Assembly: GCA_937885575.1 (NCBI GenBank)
Contig: CALABO010000013.1
Location: forward strand, 1-64,000
DNA from: an uncultured Pseudomonadota bacterium
GTDB lineage: Bacteria; Pseudomonadota; Alphaproteobacteria; Rs-D84
Direction of reading: 5' to 3'
DNA length: 64,000 bases
Shown here: piece by piece, positions 7,411 to 16,716 of the stretch
How positions within the stretch are numbered: the stretch's first letter is position 1
Layout: each line of letters begins with the position of its first letter
Notes under the pieces: generated by a model
The model's database searches: none
The model's input: only the letters and a program-made list of their open reading frames with translations
What the model was told of the DNA's origin: nothing
Program-made: the position numbers and the translations under genes

Positions 7411-9207
7411 TCACTTTTTATTCTTCACCTGAATATCGCGCAGTTTTTTGTATTCGCCGCCAAGTTTGACCAGTTCTTCGTCGGTTCCCTGTTCAATAAT
7501 TTCGCCGTCTTTGATGACGCAAATCATATCGGCATCAAAAATTGTCGAAAGCCGGTGCGCAATAACAAATGTCGTGCGACCGCGCATCAATTCGCGCAAT
7601 GCGTCTTGAATCAGTTTCTCACTCTTTGTGTCCAGTGCGGATGTTGCCTCGTCCAGCAACAGTATCGGCGCGTCCTTTAATATAGCACGCGCAATCGCAA
7701 TGCGCTGCTTTTGCCCACCCGACAGCAACGCGCCACCTTCGCCAACACTCGTTTCATACCCGTGCGGAAACGCCGTGATAAAATCGTGGGCGTTCGCCGC
7801 GCGCGCCGCCGCAACAACCGCATCATGCGACGCATTCGGCGCGCCGTATTTAATGTTTGCCTCTACGGTATCATTGAACAAGAACACATCTTGTGAAACC
7901 TCTGATATATTTTGGCGCAACGAATTCAAAGTATATTTTTTTATATTTGTGCCATTTATCGCGATGATTCCTTCGTCCGGGTCATAGAACCGTTCAATAA
8001 GGTTAAACATTGTCGTTTTGCCGCCGCCACTTGGCCCGACCAGCGCGCAGACCTTGCCCGCCGGTACATGCAGGTTGATGTTGCGCAAAACCGGTTCTTC
8101 GGGCACATAGGAAAATTTCACATTTTTGAACTCAATCGAAGGCCGCACCGCACGCAGAACATTTGCACCACGCGCATCACGAATTGTCGGCTTTGTGTCC
8201 AAGAAATCGAACAAAATTTCCGCGGCCAGCAATCCATGCTGCACCGTGTCGCCCTTGCCGGTTATGGACTTTGCGGGCTTGTACGCGGCGGTCAGTGCCA
8301 ACAAGAACGCCGTAAAATCACCCGTCGTAATCGCACCACTGACGATAAAATGCCCACCCAAAATCATGGCAAGGCACAGGCCGATTGAAATCATAACCTC
8401 CAACAGTGGTGATTGCAGACCGTTCGCCTGTGCGCTTTTATACGAATTCACCATCGAATTGTTCAGCACATTTTCGAAACGTTTCGATTCCGTATCTTCG
8501 GTCGCGAACGCCTGAATAGTCTTAATCCCGCGCAGGGTTTGATTTAAATGCTGGGACACATCGTTCGCGATGCCAAACGATTGCCGCGACAGTTTCCGCC
8601 GCCGCCGCATAATTGCAACCATCGGCAAAATAATCGCCGGCACCAAGAACAACAATACCACACACATCTGTGGCGCATAGTAAATCATAAGGCCAACCGT
8701 GATAATCAGTGTCGCAACCTCTTGCACAACCTTGACCACCGTGCCGGTCACCAGGTTCAAAACCGCGCCCGCCTGGACCCAGAAATAGTTAAGGTGCTTT
8801 CCAATCCCTTCGCCAAAAAATCCGGAAATATCCATACGAATCATATGATTATAAATACGCTTTTGCAGCATCGCACTGGCGTTCAGCCCCGCCTTGGACA
8901 TAAGCAGTGTTTGCGCATACCGAAACGCACCCTTGGCCGCAAAGGCCGCGATAATCAGCAATCCGACGATATATGTCGAATCCATATTTTTTTCGATAAA
9001 CGCCTGGTCCACGACGCGTTGCACCAGTGTAATTGTGTAACCCTCGGCGCCGGCGGCACAAATCGTCGCGATAACACCGGCGATAATCCATTTCAGTTGT
9101 GGCATACCGATTTCACGCCAAATGCGCACATAAAGCGACCATTTAATACGGCCGTTTTTCGGGTCGCCGTGAATAAACTTTTTAATAGAATTTATAATTT
9201 TTTTCAT
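7411..9207 (-). CDS. ABC exporter, fused membrane and ATPase domains (MsbA-like)
   Basis: A half-transporter that should act as a homodimer in the inner membrane. About 320 N-terminal residues hold six hydrophobic segments; the C-terminal ATPase has Walker A GPSGGGKTT, signature LSGGQKQR, Walker B ILLLDEATSALD and the switch His in IAHRLST. At 598 aa it matches MsbA/lipid exporter size. The start at 9207 is nine nt behind a TATAAT box with a TGGACA -35 region; the in-frame extension to 9315 lies upstream of that promoter. It ends near the repeat at 7310. The substrate may be lipid A core or another lipid; this is not decided by sequence. Confidence 0.88.
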   Translation of the reverse strand: MKKIINSIKKFIHGDPKNGRIKWSLYVRIWREIGMPQLKWIIAGVIATICAAGAEGYTITLVQRVVDQAFIEKNMDSTYIVGLLIIAAFAAKGAFRYAQTLLMSKAGLNASAMLQKRIYNHMIRMDISGFFGEGIGKHLNYFWVQAGAVLNLVTGTVVKVVQEVATLIITVGLMIYYAPQMCVVLLFLVPAIILPMVAIMRRRRKLSRQSFGIANDVSQHLNQTLRGIKTIQAFATEDTESKRFENVLNNSMVNSYKSAQANGLQSPLLEVMISIGLCLAMILGGHFIVSGAITTGDFTAFLLALTAAYKPAKSITGKGDTVQHGLLAAEILFDFLDTKPTIRDARGANVLRAVRPSIEFKNVKFSYVPEEPVLRNINLHVPAGKVCALVGPSGGGKTTMFNLIERFYDPDEGIIAINGTNIKKYTLNSLRQNISEVSQDVFLFNDTVEANIKYGAPNASHDAVVAAARAANAHDFITAFPHGYETSVGEGGALLSGGQKQRIAIARAILKDAPILLLDEATSALDTKSEKLIQDALRELMRGRTTFVIAHRLSTIFDADMICVIKDGEIIEQGTDEELVKLGGEYKKLRDIQVKNKK

Positions 9208-9216
9208 AGCGATTTG

Positions 9217-9245
9217 ATTATAAAAAGTTATTTTGTCGGTGTCCA
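9217..9245 (-). promoter_or_regulatory. Promoter giving a leaderless exporter mRNA
   Basis: TGGACA (9245-9240), 17 nt, TATAAT (9222-9217), then nine nt to the ATG at 9207. Confidence 0.65.
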
Positions 9246-9330
9246 GACATTTATTTCCTGCGGATTTTTCCGAAAAAACATATTTATTTGCGTTTTTGAA
9301 AAAATAGTGTATCATACGGCGGTAAATTAA

Positions 9331-9424
9331 GGATGGTTGGCAGAGCGGTTGAATGCATCCGACTTGAAATCGGACAAGGTATGAAATAAGACCTTCGGGG
9401 GTTCAAATCCCTCACCATCCGCCA
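9331..9424 (+). tRNA. tRNA-Ser (anticodon TGA), CCA encoded
   Basis: The acceptor GGATGGT pairs with ACCATCC. The anticodon stem TCCGA/TCGGA encloses CTTGAAA (anticodon TGA), and there is a long class II variable arm. The T arm contains GGTTCAAAT, and GCCA ends the gene. At 94 nt it has the expected class II size. Confidence 0.95.
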
Positions 9425-9467
9425 TAAAACACACACCACCACGGTGTGTTCTTTCACTAAAATATAA

Positions 9468-9893
9468 TTATCGCTTATGCGTGGTTGCCGTATGAAATAT
9501 TTCTGATAATATTTGGTCACATTCTGAATCGGGCATGGAACCGTATGCTGCCCCCTTATCCGGGTAATATGTTAAACCAAAAAAATCTTTTTGAGTGTGT
9601 CCCATAATCGAGCTTTTATTAAATCTAAGTTCGTAATCCCAATTACTATCTATCTGTTGGCCTAATAGTGGATAAATACTAATAAGGTATGGAAAACGTG
9701 GCCTACAGAGTCCCCCATAAGTAATAATACGTGAACCATTTTTTGAAATAATGCATAAATTTTGACCCCAGTCGAACTTATAAAGCAAATCTTTATCGTT
9801 TTGTAATGTTTGGTGTGTAAAAGCTACTAATCGAATAACAAGTTCTTCAGAAAAATGAATGCGTTCATTGGGTATATTATTGTTTTTAGTCAT
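9468..9893 (-). CDS. Hypothetical protein, 141 aa
   Basis: Not recognised. A soluble mixed alpha/beta protein with no signal peptide; the middle is rich in Tyr/Pro/Gly (YGGLCRPRFPYLISIYPLL) and the end is helical. GAGGAG ahead of the ATG at 9893 supports the start, and a TTGACA-16-TAATCT promoter lies at 9945-9918. It stands alone between tRNA-Ser and a large hairpin, a typical place for a transferred accessory gene. Confidence 0.65.
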   Translation of the reverse strand: MTKNNNIPNERIHFSEELVIRLVAFTHQTLQNDKDLLYKFDWGQNLCIISKNGSRIITYGGLCRPRFPYLISIYPLLGQQIDSNWDYELRFNKSSIMGHTQKDFFGLTYYPDKGAAYGSMPDSECDQILSEIFHTATTHKR

Positions 9894-9917
9894 TATATGT
9901 CTCCTCGTGTCCCAGAA

Positions 9918-9945
9918 AGATTACTATAAATTTCTGTGATGTCAA
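9918..9945 (-). promoter_or_regulatory. Promoter of the 141-aa gene
   Basis: TTGACA (9945-9940), 16 nt, TAATCT (9923-9918) on the minus strand. Confidence 0.6.
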
Positions 9946-10005
9946 GTTTGTTGCATTTTTTGCATATTTAGGTATGGGAAAGTTTGCAATAGAATACCTG
10001 CCCGC

Positions 10006-10046
10006 CACGAATAAAAAATGTCCCATCGGGACATTTTCTATTCGTG
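10006..10046. repeat. Long near-perfect hairpin
   Basis: CACGAATA...TATTCGTG encloses AAAATGTCCC-ATC-GGGACATTTT, giving a stem of about 18 bp. It could terminate transcription in either direction or be a mobile palindrome. The 278-bp gap between 9893 and 10172 otherwise holds only this and the repeat at 10088. Confidence 0.55.
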
Positions 10047-10087
10047 CCGTATGGCATCGGGTTGGGCACTGGCAACATTTGTTGCCC

Positions 10088-10171
10088 GGGTTCACACGAT
10101 AGTTGGCAAGAACAAGCGCAAAAGCGCGCGGTTCGCGCCTTACGTGTGGTGAGCGCACGCGAACAAATCCC
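10088..10171 (+). repeat. Second copy of the CACGATAGTTG unit with a tRNA-Ser 3' fragment
   Basis: The unit starts GGGTTCACACGATAGTTG, continues with AGAACAAGC and a GC-rich palindrome, and ends near CAAATCCCTCAC, which matches the T-arm/acceptor side of tRNA-Ser at 9403-9414. Compare 4600-4716, where the same unit adjoins a tRNA-Lys fragment. It runs up to the stop codon of the next gene. Confidence 0.55.
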
Positions 10172-11077
10172 TCACTTTCTTCCGAAAAAATCATAGAAAT
10201 TAAACCACTGTGTTGGGGCGGCGATGGTGGCGGTTTCCAAGAATTCGGCAAAACCGTTTGCCATTTGATTGATATTTTTATCGTCCAATTTTTTGATAAC
10301 TATTTTATATTTTTCGGGCGCAATGCGGAGCAATGCAACGGCAAACACAGGGTGTGACATGGCGCGCGCAAACCGGAACACGCCCATCGGCAATTCGCAA
10401 TCGCGCCCCAGTATTCGCACGCGTATCGTCTTTCCCGGCGTTGCCGCGGATACCCGGTCGCCGGCCATCATGACCAATTCGCCACCACACAAAAAATCAA
10501 ACATTTCGCCGGCCGTGCCAACACTCATATCTTCGACTGCATGAATAATTGTATTCGGTCGCACGGAATGCGCAGATATAAACCGATAAAAAATTCCCGT
10601 TTGTCCGACCTGTTGAAAGGCATGTATTTTCACGCCCTGACCACCCGGGAACGCAGCCAATGCGCCGATATTACCAACATGAGAACAAATTAAAAACGCG
10701 CCCAACTTTTGTTCAATCAGATTTTGAAATTCACGCCAATCGTCATCATCTTGGATGACAAATTTTATGCGATTTTTCCCGTCACACATCGCCACCATTT
10801 TATCAACCAACGAATCCGCAAAGCACCGAATATGTTGTGCGGGGGAAAACTTGGTCGGCGTGATGTTATGTGCTATTTGATATTCGTTTAGAATTCGCCG
10901 ATATTCACGCGAAGAACGCCTGGCGGATTTTGCGCCCATGCCGATTAGGGTTGCAATAATTCGCACCCAAAACTTCATAAATCGCGGGCCGAAAATCCGA
11001 TACAGCCAAAACAGCGCCCCAAGGCGCCACGCGCCCGCACCGCGTTCCTGTTGCTGATACCAATTCCCATTGTTCAA
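10172..11077 (-). CDS. LpxL/HtrB-like lysophospholipid acyltransferase (aryl polyene cluster)
   Basis: Belongs to the LpxL-type acyltransferase superfamily: an N-terminal membrane-proximal segment, then LICSHVGN (the HX4D/E-type active-site region) near residue 150, and a GDR motif (MMAGDRVS). Length 301 aa is typical. In aryl polyene clusters this enzyme is thought to attach the polyene to a lipid or glycolipid acceptor. The start is probably TTG at 11077 with AAAGG nine nt ahead, because the next in-frame ATG lacks a ribosome-binding site and would remove the membrane segment. It is divergent from the PPTase gene with about 40 bp between them. Confidence 0.78.
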   Translation of the reverse strand: MNNGNWYQQQERGAGAWRLGALFWLYRIFGPRFMKFWVRIIATLIGMGAKSARRSSREYRRILNEYQIAHNITPTKFSPAQHIRCFADSLVDKMVAMCDGKNRIKFVIQDDDDWREFQNLIEQKLGAFLICSHVGNIGALAAFPGGQGVKIHAFQQVGQTGIFYRFISAHSVRPNTIIHAVEDMSVGTAGEMFDFLCGGELVMMAGDRVSAATPGKTIRVRILGRDCELPMGVFRFARAMSHPVFAVALLRIAPEKYKIVIKKLDDKNINQMANGFAEFLETATIAAPTQWFNFYDFFGRK

Positions 11078-11083
11078 ACTGTC

Positions 11084-11111
11084 TTGCCTTTGGTTGTTTT
11101 TATTTTATAAT
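11084..11111 (+). promoter_or_regulatory. Promoter giving a leaderless PPTase mRNA
   Basis: TTGCCT (11084-11089), 16 nt, TATAAT (11106-11111), seven nt before the ATG at 11119. Confidence 0.65.
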
Positions 11112-11118
11112 TGTTCTC

Positions 11119-11622
11119 ATGCAGGTATTTATAGCAGACATTGATTCAATAAGCAAGAACGCCGATGATTATGTGGTACTGTTGTCGGCCGGCGACCGCG
11201 CGCGCGCGGCGAAATTTCAAAAGCAAACGCGAAAATTGCAATTTATCCTTGGGCATTTAATGGTGGCGCGTGTCGGCAAAAAATATACATCCATCGCGCA
11301 CAGGGATAATTGGGTTGTTGTTGCAACCGCATCAAATGCGCGGGTTGGCGTTGATATTGAAAATGCGTCCGTCAAACGCGATTTTGTCGCCGCGGCCGAA
11401 CTTATGGGGGAACGGCCCCCAAAAAACCTTCATGATTTTTATAAAATGTTCACAGAAAGCGAGGCCACATATAAACTTGGCACTGCGCCGGCGCGCACAC
11501 ATTTTATAACACACGGCGATTATTTAATTTGTGTTGTGTCGAACAAAGATTTTGCGGTGCCACGCCCAAAGGATTTTAACGCGCAATCAATTTTGACGGC
11601 GAAAAAGGAACAAGGAAATTAA
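11119..11622 (+). CDS. 4'-phosphopantetheinyl transferase, Sfp-type
   Basis: Transfers phosphopantetheine from CoA to the serine of carrier proteins, here presumably the two cluster ACPs. It carries the paired family motifs VGVDIE (residues ~75-80, Mg-binding Asp and Glu) and FTESEATYK (the WxxKEA equivalent; Ser-Glu-Ala keeps the key Glu). At 167 aa it is compact compared with ~220 aa Sfp. No ribosome-binding site is needed if it is leaderless. The 3' end overlaps the convergent exporter gene by 36 bp. Confidence 0.85.
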   Translation: MQVFIADIDSISKNADDYVVLLSAGDRARAAKFQKQTRKLQFILGHLMVARVGKKYTSIAHRDNWVVVATASNARVGVDIENASVKRDFVAAAELMGERPPKNLHDFYKMFTESEATYKLGTAPARTHFITHGDYLICVVSNKDFAVPRPKDFNAQSILTAKKEQGN

Positions 11623-13734
11623 ATAACCAAATGTCAATCCGATTCCCAATGTGATGCCCATTGAATGAATCAAAAAGAAACTTGCAAACGCCAATATTCC
11701 GAATCCAACCAAACTGGTTAGGAAAGAAAACAAAACCGGCTTTATTTCGCGGTTGTCCGCCGCGTTGATATGAAAGATTGAATAATCCAAGGTCAAACCG
11801 ATAACAATGAACAAACTTAACAAATGAAAAAATGTTATTGCGCAGCCGCCCCAGGTTAGTACCGCGGCGGTTAAACCCACGGCCAATATCGACGGTGCCA
11901 AATAAATCAAAGCCCGTTTTTTATACAGGGCAAAAAGCAATAGAATCAAGGCCGCACCACAAACCGCCAGCAATCGATATGATTCATGTGAATATTTTTC
12001 CATCAAATCGGTCATCTGTTGCGCGGGCGAAATCGTTATCGTGTTTGGTGATGTTGTTGTAAAATCCGAACCAACATGCGCAACCAGATATATATATTTC
12101 CCATCATCAAACATAAATTTGCCTAACAAACTATCAAATGTTTTATTGCCGCGAATATCAGAAATTTGAATCATTGGCGTTTCAACAAACTTTGGTGTTG
12201 CGCGCAGTCCCAACTCATATTGGATTTTCTTTGATTCTGATTTATACAGCGCGCGAATTAAATTTTGATTTTCAATTTGCCGTTCACTTGACGGAACAAT
12301 TGTTGATAAATCAAAAAAATTCCCCGATTCATCTTTGATTTGTTCAGAAATTCGCAAAGCATCATTTAATGTTTCACCACGAACAAGCAAAAACCTTGAC
12401 GTGTCAATTCCGTTCAATTCTTGCATCAATGCTTCCGCAGCCAACAGTTCCGAATTTGGGCGATACAACTGCGACATATTATTTTGCGTTTTTATAAAAG
12501 GTATTGTCGCGACTATCGCCAAAATTATTGCGCCGATTACAAACGGACGATATTTTTTTGAAACGGTGCGCGGCATTTTTATGGCTGTATCTTTCGCATC
12601 AATTTTTGTCGGCATAAATATTCGCCAACCCAAATAAATCGCAAAGAGTCCCGCAATCGTAAATACAGAAATCTGTTGTAACAAAGAAATCCCGGAAAAC
12701 ATCAGTGGCAAAAAACACACAACCGTGGTCAAAAATGAATGCAAAATATTTTTATAAATGTTCTTACTGGCCGCTTGATTCATTGCGCCGATGAAATGAA
12801 ACGAATAATCTATCCCAAGGCCGATTAAGGTCACGCCAAACACAAATGTTAAAATATGTGGCGCGGGAAAACATAAAAAGAGTGCAACGGCCCCGGCAAC
12901 AAAGCCCAAACCCAAACTCAATACAACCGGCAGCAAAGTCGCAATTCTGCGAAACAATAACCAATTCAGCAACACGGCCATGGCCAATGCGATAAAGGAA
13001 AATATGGTCAATTGCAACTTGCTTAGTTGTGTCATACTTGCGGTATGAATCGGAATGCCCGACAATAAAACACGCGAATCATCAGTGTTGAATTTTTTAA
13101 CCGCATTCGTCAAAGAATTTACTGTTTCCACAAGGTCGTTCGTGTCGCGTGCATTAACATCCATGGAAATCAAAATATAATGATTGGGTGCAACATATTG
13201 CCACAAAAATCCGTCACGCGCGATCCATTTCCCATTCGCGGATTTTAATTCGTTCACATAATTCGTGGCCAGCAGAAAAGGGTCATCCGTCAAATTTAAA
13301 ACACTTGGTGCCATTGAACCCGAAACTATTCCGACCGAGTTATTTGTGATTTTGCTGAATTCGCCATGTCGCAAAATTTCGCGATAATTCGAACTTAAAA
13401 AAGAATTCTTGTGAACGCGTAATTGATCGATTGTTTCGGATATAGAAAAATCAGTGGTTATAACCGATAAATTATCAAATTCGTCCGTGTCCAAAATGCG
13501 CGTTATTTCATTTGCGGTCTGTTTCGCGGTATTTATATTTTCTGATTCGATAACAATATTGATAACATCTGAAAATTTATTTGTTAATTCGGCGATGGGC
13601 CAATTCGCATGATTTATTTCAATCAAAGAATTAAGATTCGTCTGAATCGACAATGGCGTGCGCCAAATGCATACCGCCAGAAAAGCGCAAACACACACGA
13701 TTCCAAAAATAATTTTTCTAACATTTAATTTCAT
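11587..13734 (-). CDS. MMPL/RND-superfamily lipid exporter
   Basis: A 715-aa inner-membrane protein with the duplicated RND topology: one N-terminal helix, a periplasmic loop, five or six helices (residues ~235-400 in all), then the same again. FGVTLIGLGIDYSFHF and IVIGLTLDYSIFH are the paired GxxxDY proton-relay motifs of the MMPL family. In aryl polyene clusters this predicted exporter carries the lipid across the inner membrane or hands it to the LolA-like carrier. It is the last gene of the minus-strand block and overlaps the preceding gene by 17 nt, so it is translationally coupled. Confidence 0.88.
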   Translation of the reverse strand: MKLNVRKIIFGIVCVCAFLAVCIWRTPLSIQTNLNSLIEINHANWPIAELTNKFSDVINIVIESENINTAKQTANEITRILDTDEFDNLSVITTDFSISETIDQLRVHKNSFLSSNYREILRHGEFSKITNNSVGIVSGSMAPSVLNLTDDPFLLATNYVNELKSANGKWIARDGFLWQYVAPNHYILISMDVNARDTNDLVETVNSLTNAVKKFNTDDSRVLLSGIPIHTASMTQLSKLQLTIFSFIALAMAVLLNWLLFRRIATLLPVVLSLGLGFVAGAVALFLCFPAPHILTFVFGVTLIGLGIDYSFHFIGAMNQAASKNIYKNILHSFLTTVVCFLPLMFSGISLLQQISVFTIAGLFAIYLGWRIFMPTKIDAKDTAIKMPRTVSKKYRPFVIGAIILAIVATIPFIKTQNNMSQLYRPNSELLAAEALMQELNGIDTSRFLLVRGETLNDALRISEQIKDESGNFFDLSTIVPSSERQIENQNLIRALYKSESKKIQYELGLRATPKFVETPMIQISDIRGNKTFDSLLGKFMFDDGKYIYLVAHVGSDFTTTSPNTITISPAQQMTDLMEKYSHESYRLLAVCGAALILLLFALYKKRALIYLAPSILAVGLTAAVLTWGGCAITFFHLLSLFIVIGLTLDYSIFHINAADNREIKPVLFSFLTSLVGFGILAFASFFLIHSMGITLGIGLTFGYLISLFLFRRQN

Positions 13735-15016
13735 CGGGCGAATCCGTTTTCATGCGTTTGAAATCAATTGTAATCGCCATGCCATTTTTATATGTGATAA
13801 CGATTTGCTTCAAATCTTTCGTGTCCCCGGAAAGTGTCATAGATTCCAAAAATTCGGCCACGGTGGAAAGTTTAGGCGTTGCAACCAACACCCAATTTTT
13901 TTTGATTTCCGTATAATCCGCATTAAAAACGGTCAGAAACATACCCATATCGCCGTCCATCATATCTTTTATCATGGATTGAACCCGCGCAAAATGGGGC
14001 AGGGTGGACAGCGCATTTGCGTCCCCATTTATACAGTACGAATCCAAAGTGGATGTAAAATCAAAAGTACTAGGTTTTTGCTGTTTCCATTTGAATCCCA
14101 CGCCTTTTACAAATTTAACAGCGCCGGTTGCACGAAAACTTTTAGTCGATTCCGGCAAAGTTTTCGTTTGTGTATATGATGCATACACGGTTCCCAAATT
14201 ATCGGTAAACGTTTTTAATGTGTTCGGCATTTCGGTAATATTTTGTGCATTTGCCGCACCACCAATCAGCATCGCGACAAAAAACAAATTTCTGATTTTT
14301 TTGAATGCTTTCTTAATTAGCCACCACGGCAATCCACAGCATAAATATGTATGCAGCAAACTTATATAAAAATTATCGCGCCAAACATGAAAATGCGATA
14401 TTCCGGTTTTCGGGTATATAACACGAGTCTCGGTGGTGATAATTTTAACCCCCGCACGATACAACTTTACAAAAATCTCAATATCAATGCCCATGCGCAA
14501 AAAACGCAAAGACGATAATATCCGATTTGTTTCGGTCAGTGGATAGACGCGAAACCCGCACATCGCATCGGGCATATGCCGATTCAGCGTTTCAATCATC
14601 ACCCAAAAATCTGTAATTTTGCGCCCAATCAGTCGCGACCGCGGGGCCGATGAATCATACACCGGTTGACCCATAATCAATGCTTTGGGATTTTGTTTGG
14701 CAAGTTCGATAAATTTTGGAATATCATCAATATCATGTTGCCCATCCGCATCAATTTGAAGCGCGTTTGAAAACCCCATTTCCATTGCCGCGCGAAAACC
14801 GGTTATCATGGCCGCGCCCTTGCCGGAATTTTTTGCATGTTTTAGATATGTATAACCGTATGCCGCACAGGTGTGTTCTAACTTTGTTGATTGACTTTCC
14901 CCGCTTCCGTCATCGACAACAATCACCGGAATTTTATACCCCGCAATCCGCGCCGCCACCGTGACAAAGGCATCCGCATGGTTAAAACAAGGTATTATTA
15001 TGATGGGTCTAAACAT
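13718..15016 (-). CDS. Fusion: GT2 glycosyltransferase - membrane helix - LolA-like carrier
   Basis: One 432-aa frame joins two proteins usually encoded separately in aryl polyene clusters. Residues 1-240 are a DPM1-like family 2 glycosyltransferase (IIIIPCFN start, VVDDGSG nucleotide-binding loop, DADGQHD metal site). Residues 243-257 (NLFFVAMLIGGAANA) look like the former signal peptide of the second protein and end in an A-N-A signal-peptidase-like site. Residues 259-432 match the LolA/outer-membrane lipoprotein carrier fold, with FKWKQQKPSTF as the typical strand. If uncleaved, the helix would tether LolA in the periplasm with the transferase in the cytoplasm. It is also possible that the helix is cleaved. 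Confidence 0.82.
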   Translation of the reverse strand: MFRPIIIIPCFNHADAFVTVAARIAGYKIPVIVVDDGSGESQSTKLEHTCAAYGYTYLKHAKNSGKGAAMITGFRAAMEMGFSNALQIDADGQHDIDDIPKFIELAKQNPKALIMGQPVYDSSAPRSRLIGRKITDFWVMIETLNRHMPDAMCGFRVYPLTETNRILSSLRFLRMGIDIEIFVKLYRAGVKIITTETRVIYPKTGISHFHVWRDNFYISLLHTYLCCGLPWWLIKKAFKKIRNLFFVAMLIGGAANAQNITEMPNTLKTFTDNLGTVYASYTQTKTLPESTKSFRATGAVKFVKGVGFKWKQQKPSTFDFTSTLDSYCINGDANALSTLPHFARVQSMIKDMMDGDMGMFLTVFNADYTEIKKNWVLVATPKLSTVAEFLESMTLSGDTKDLKQIVITYKNGMAITIDFKRMKTDSPDEIKC

Positions 15017-15018
15017 TT

Positions 15019-16716
15019 TTATTCCTTTATAACAATTTTTCCGGCCGAATATTTTACATCGCCATTTTCATAACAGAAACTAAATTCATATTCACTTAAT
15101 TTATTCAGTTCAAAATGCACCAATGTATCCGGCAAAATCAGATTAGTAAATTTCAGTTTTATAATGTCATAAACCCCAACATTTTTATGGAAAAACATCT
15201 GAATAAATTTGATAACAAAATGCAACTGTATAACCCCCGGCAAAATCGGACAATTTTCAAAGTGCCCCTTGAAATACGCGCTGTCGCCCAAGAACATAAA
15301 ATCCGCAGACAAAAGATTATCGGTTTTAACCAAATTTTTTGCAATCGGTTCCGCCACGGTGGAACGTAAAATTTCGGCAATTTCGGATTTTAATATTTTA
15401 CCTTGGGTATTCATCGGTATCTTGTTCACAATCCTAATTTTTCGCGGCAAAGCGACAGTTGGAAAATGCGCCGCCAGCCAATTTTTTATGTCCATTATAA
15501 ATTCATGTCGCCCATGTGCGATAACAAAATCTTTGCCCGCATCCGTCACGATTAAAACGCACCCGATTACAATTCGCCCGTTTTGATTTACCGTCGTCAC
15601 ATAGCAATTATCAACAAATTTATGCGCCCCAAGTTTTTCTTCGTATTCCGGCAATGAAATTCTTTCTTCAGCGATTTTTACAATTCTGTCCGCGCGACCC
15701 TTTAATAGGAATTGCCTTTCATTTTGCATCTGTATCACGTCCGACATTTGAAAAGGGCGCGCACAGCAAAATTCCGAATCCGCGATTATGCAGTTATTTT
15801 CATCTAAATCGATTTTCACATCATCAAACACCGTCCACGCTTGGCTGTCCTTTTGTTGCCGAAATGCAACACCACCGGTTTCGGTGCTGCCAAAAACCTC
15901 AAACGGTGATACGCCAAAGATTTCAAATGTTTTTCGTGATGTTTCGGACGCCAATAAACTGCCCGAAGAAAAAATACCAACGCAATTATTTGGAAATTCA
16001 TACTGGTTTTGATATTTTGTTATGCCGTCCAAGAAAGACGGCGTGGTTGCAAACAAAACTTTTGTAAACCCGTGTTGTGCCGATTGCAATTCTTCGGGGG
16101 TAAAAATCATACCGGTATCAATCGCGATGCCGGCGGAAAGTGGAATTAAAAACCGCCACAACAAACCATACATATGATACGGCGCGATTGACGCAATCAT
16201 TACTGGATTTTTGTTGAACTTATCATGTTGTATCTTATTATGCATGGCGACTTCGGCCGCCAAGTTATGAAATGTCTTGCAGATTTTCTTTGGCGCGCCG
16301 GTACTGCCCGACGTGAAAAAATATATATGTCTGTCATCCATATCACAGAAATTCCACGTTTTACCAAAATCCCCGTGAATATCAACAAAAGTAAATCCCG
16401 AAAAATCGAATTTTTGGTCGGTCACAATCGTATTGGTTAAACCGCGCAAGGTATCAATATTTTGTTCCGTCATCATTGCGGGTAAAACCACATCCTTGCC
16501 CGCCTGCATCAATCCCATAAATGTCACATAGAACAAATAAATATCGTCTGGAACAAATAAAATCACGGTCTTGGCATTTGTGCGGACAAACACATTTGCC
16601 ATACGCGCGACATCACTTGAAAATTCGCGAAAAGATACCGCATCATCGCCACGATAAAAAACCGTGCGGTCGGGGTCGACATTATCGGTAAAGAATCTAT
16701 TTGCCGCCACGAACAT
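15019..16716 (-). CDS. Fusion: AMP-dependent acyl/aryl-ACP ligase - hotdog dehydratase
   Basis: Residues 1-~430 form an adenylating ligase with FFTSGSTGAPKK (A3 motif), FGSTETGG (A5) and LLKGRADRIVKIAEERISL (hinge and A8). The last ~125 residues, from FLGDSAYFKGHF, are an ApeI/FabZ-type hotdog domain; GHF..CPILPGV is the active-site helix region with its catalytic His. In E. coli-type clusters the hydroxycinnamate/benzoate ligase and second dehydratase are separate genes (ApeH, ApeI). The start at 16716 is chosen because AAAGG lies eight nt upstream; the frame extends to 16752. It loads the aryl starter onto an ACP and dehydrates hydroxyacyl intermediates. Confidence 0.87.
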   Translation of the reverse strand: MFVAANRFFTDNVDPDRTVFYRGDDAVSFREFSSDVARMANVFVRTNAKTVILFVPDDIYLFYVTFMGLMQAGKDVVLPAMMTEQNIDTLRGLTNTIVTDQKFDFSGFTFVDIHGDFGKTWNFCDMDDRHIYFFTSGSTGAPKKICKTFHNLAAEVAMHNKIQHDKFNKNPVMIASIAPYHMYGLLWRFLIPLSAGIAIDTGMIFTPEELQSAQHGFTKVLFATTPSFLDGITKYQNQYEFPNNCVGIFSSGSLLASETSRKTFEIFGVSPFEVFGSTETGGVAFRQQKDSQAWTVFDDVKIDLDENNCIIADSEFCCARPFQMSDVIQMQNERQFLLKGRADRIVKIAEERISLPEYEEKLGAHKFVDNCYVTTVNQNGRIVIGCVLIVTDAGKDFVIAHGRHEFIMDIKNWLAAHFPTVALPRKIRIVNKIPMNTQGKILKSEIAEILRSTVAEPIAKNLVKTDNLLSADFMFLGDSAYFKGHFENCPILPGVIQLHFVIKFIQMFFHKNVGVYDIIKLKFTNLILPDTLVHFELNKLSEYEFSFCYENGDVKYSAGKIVIKE

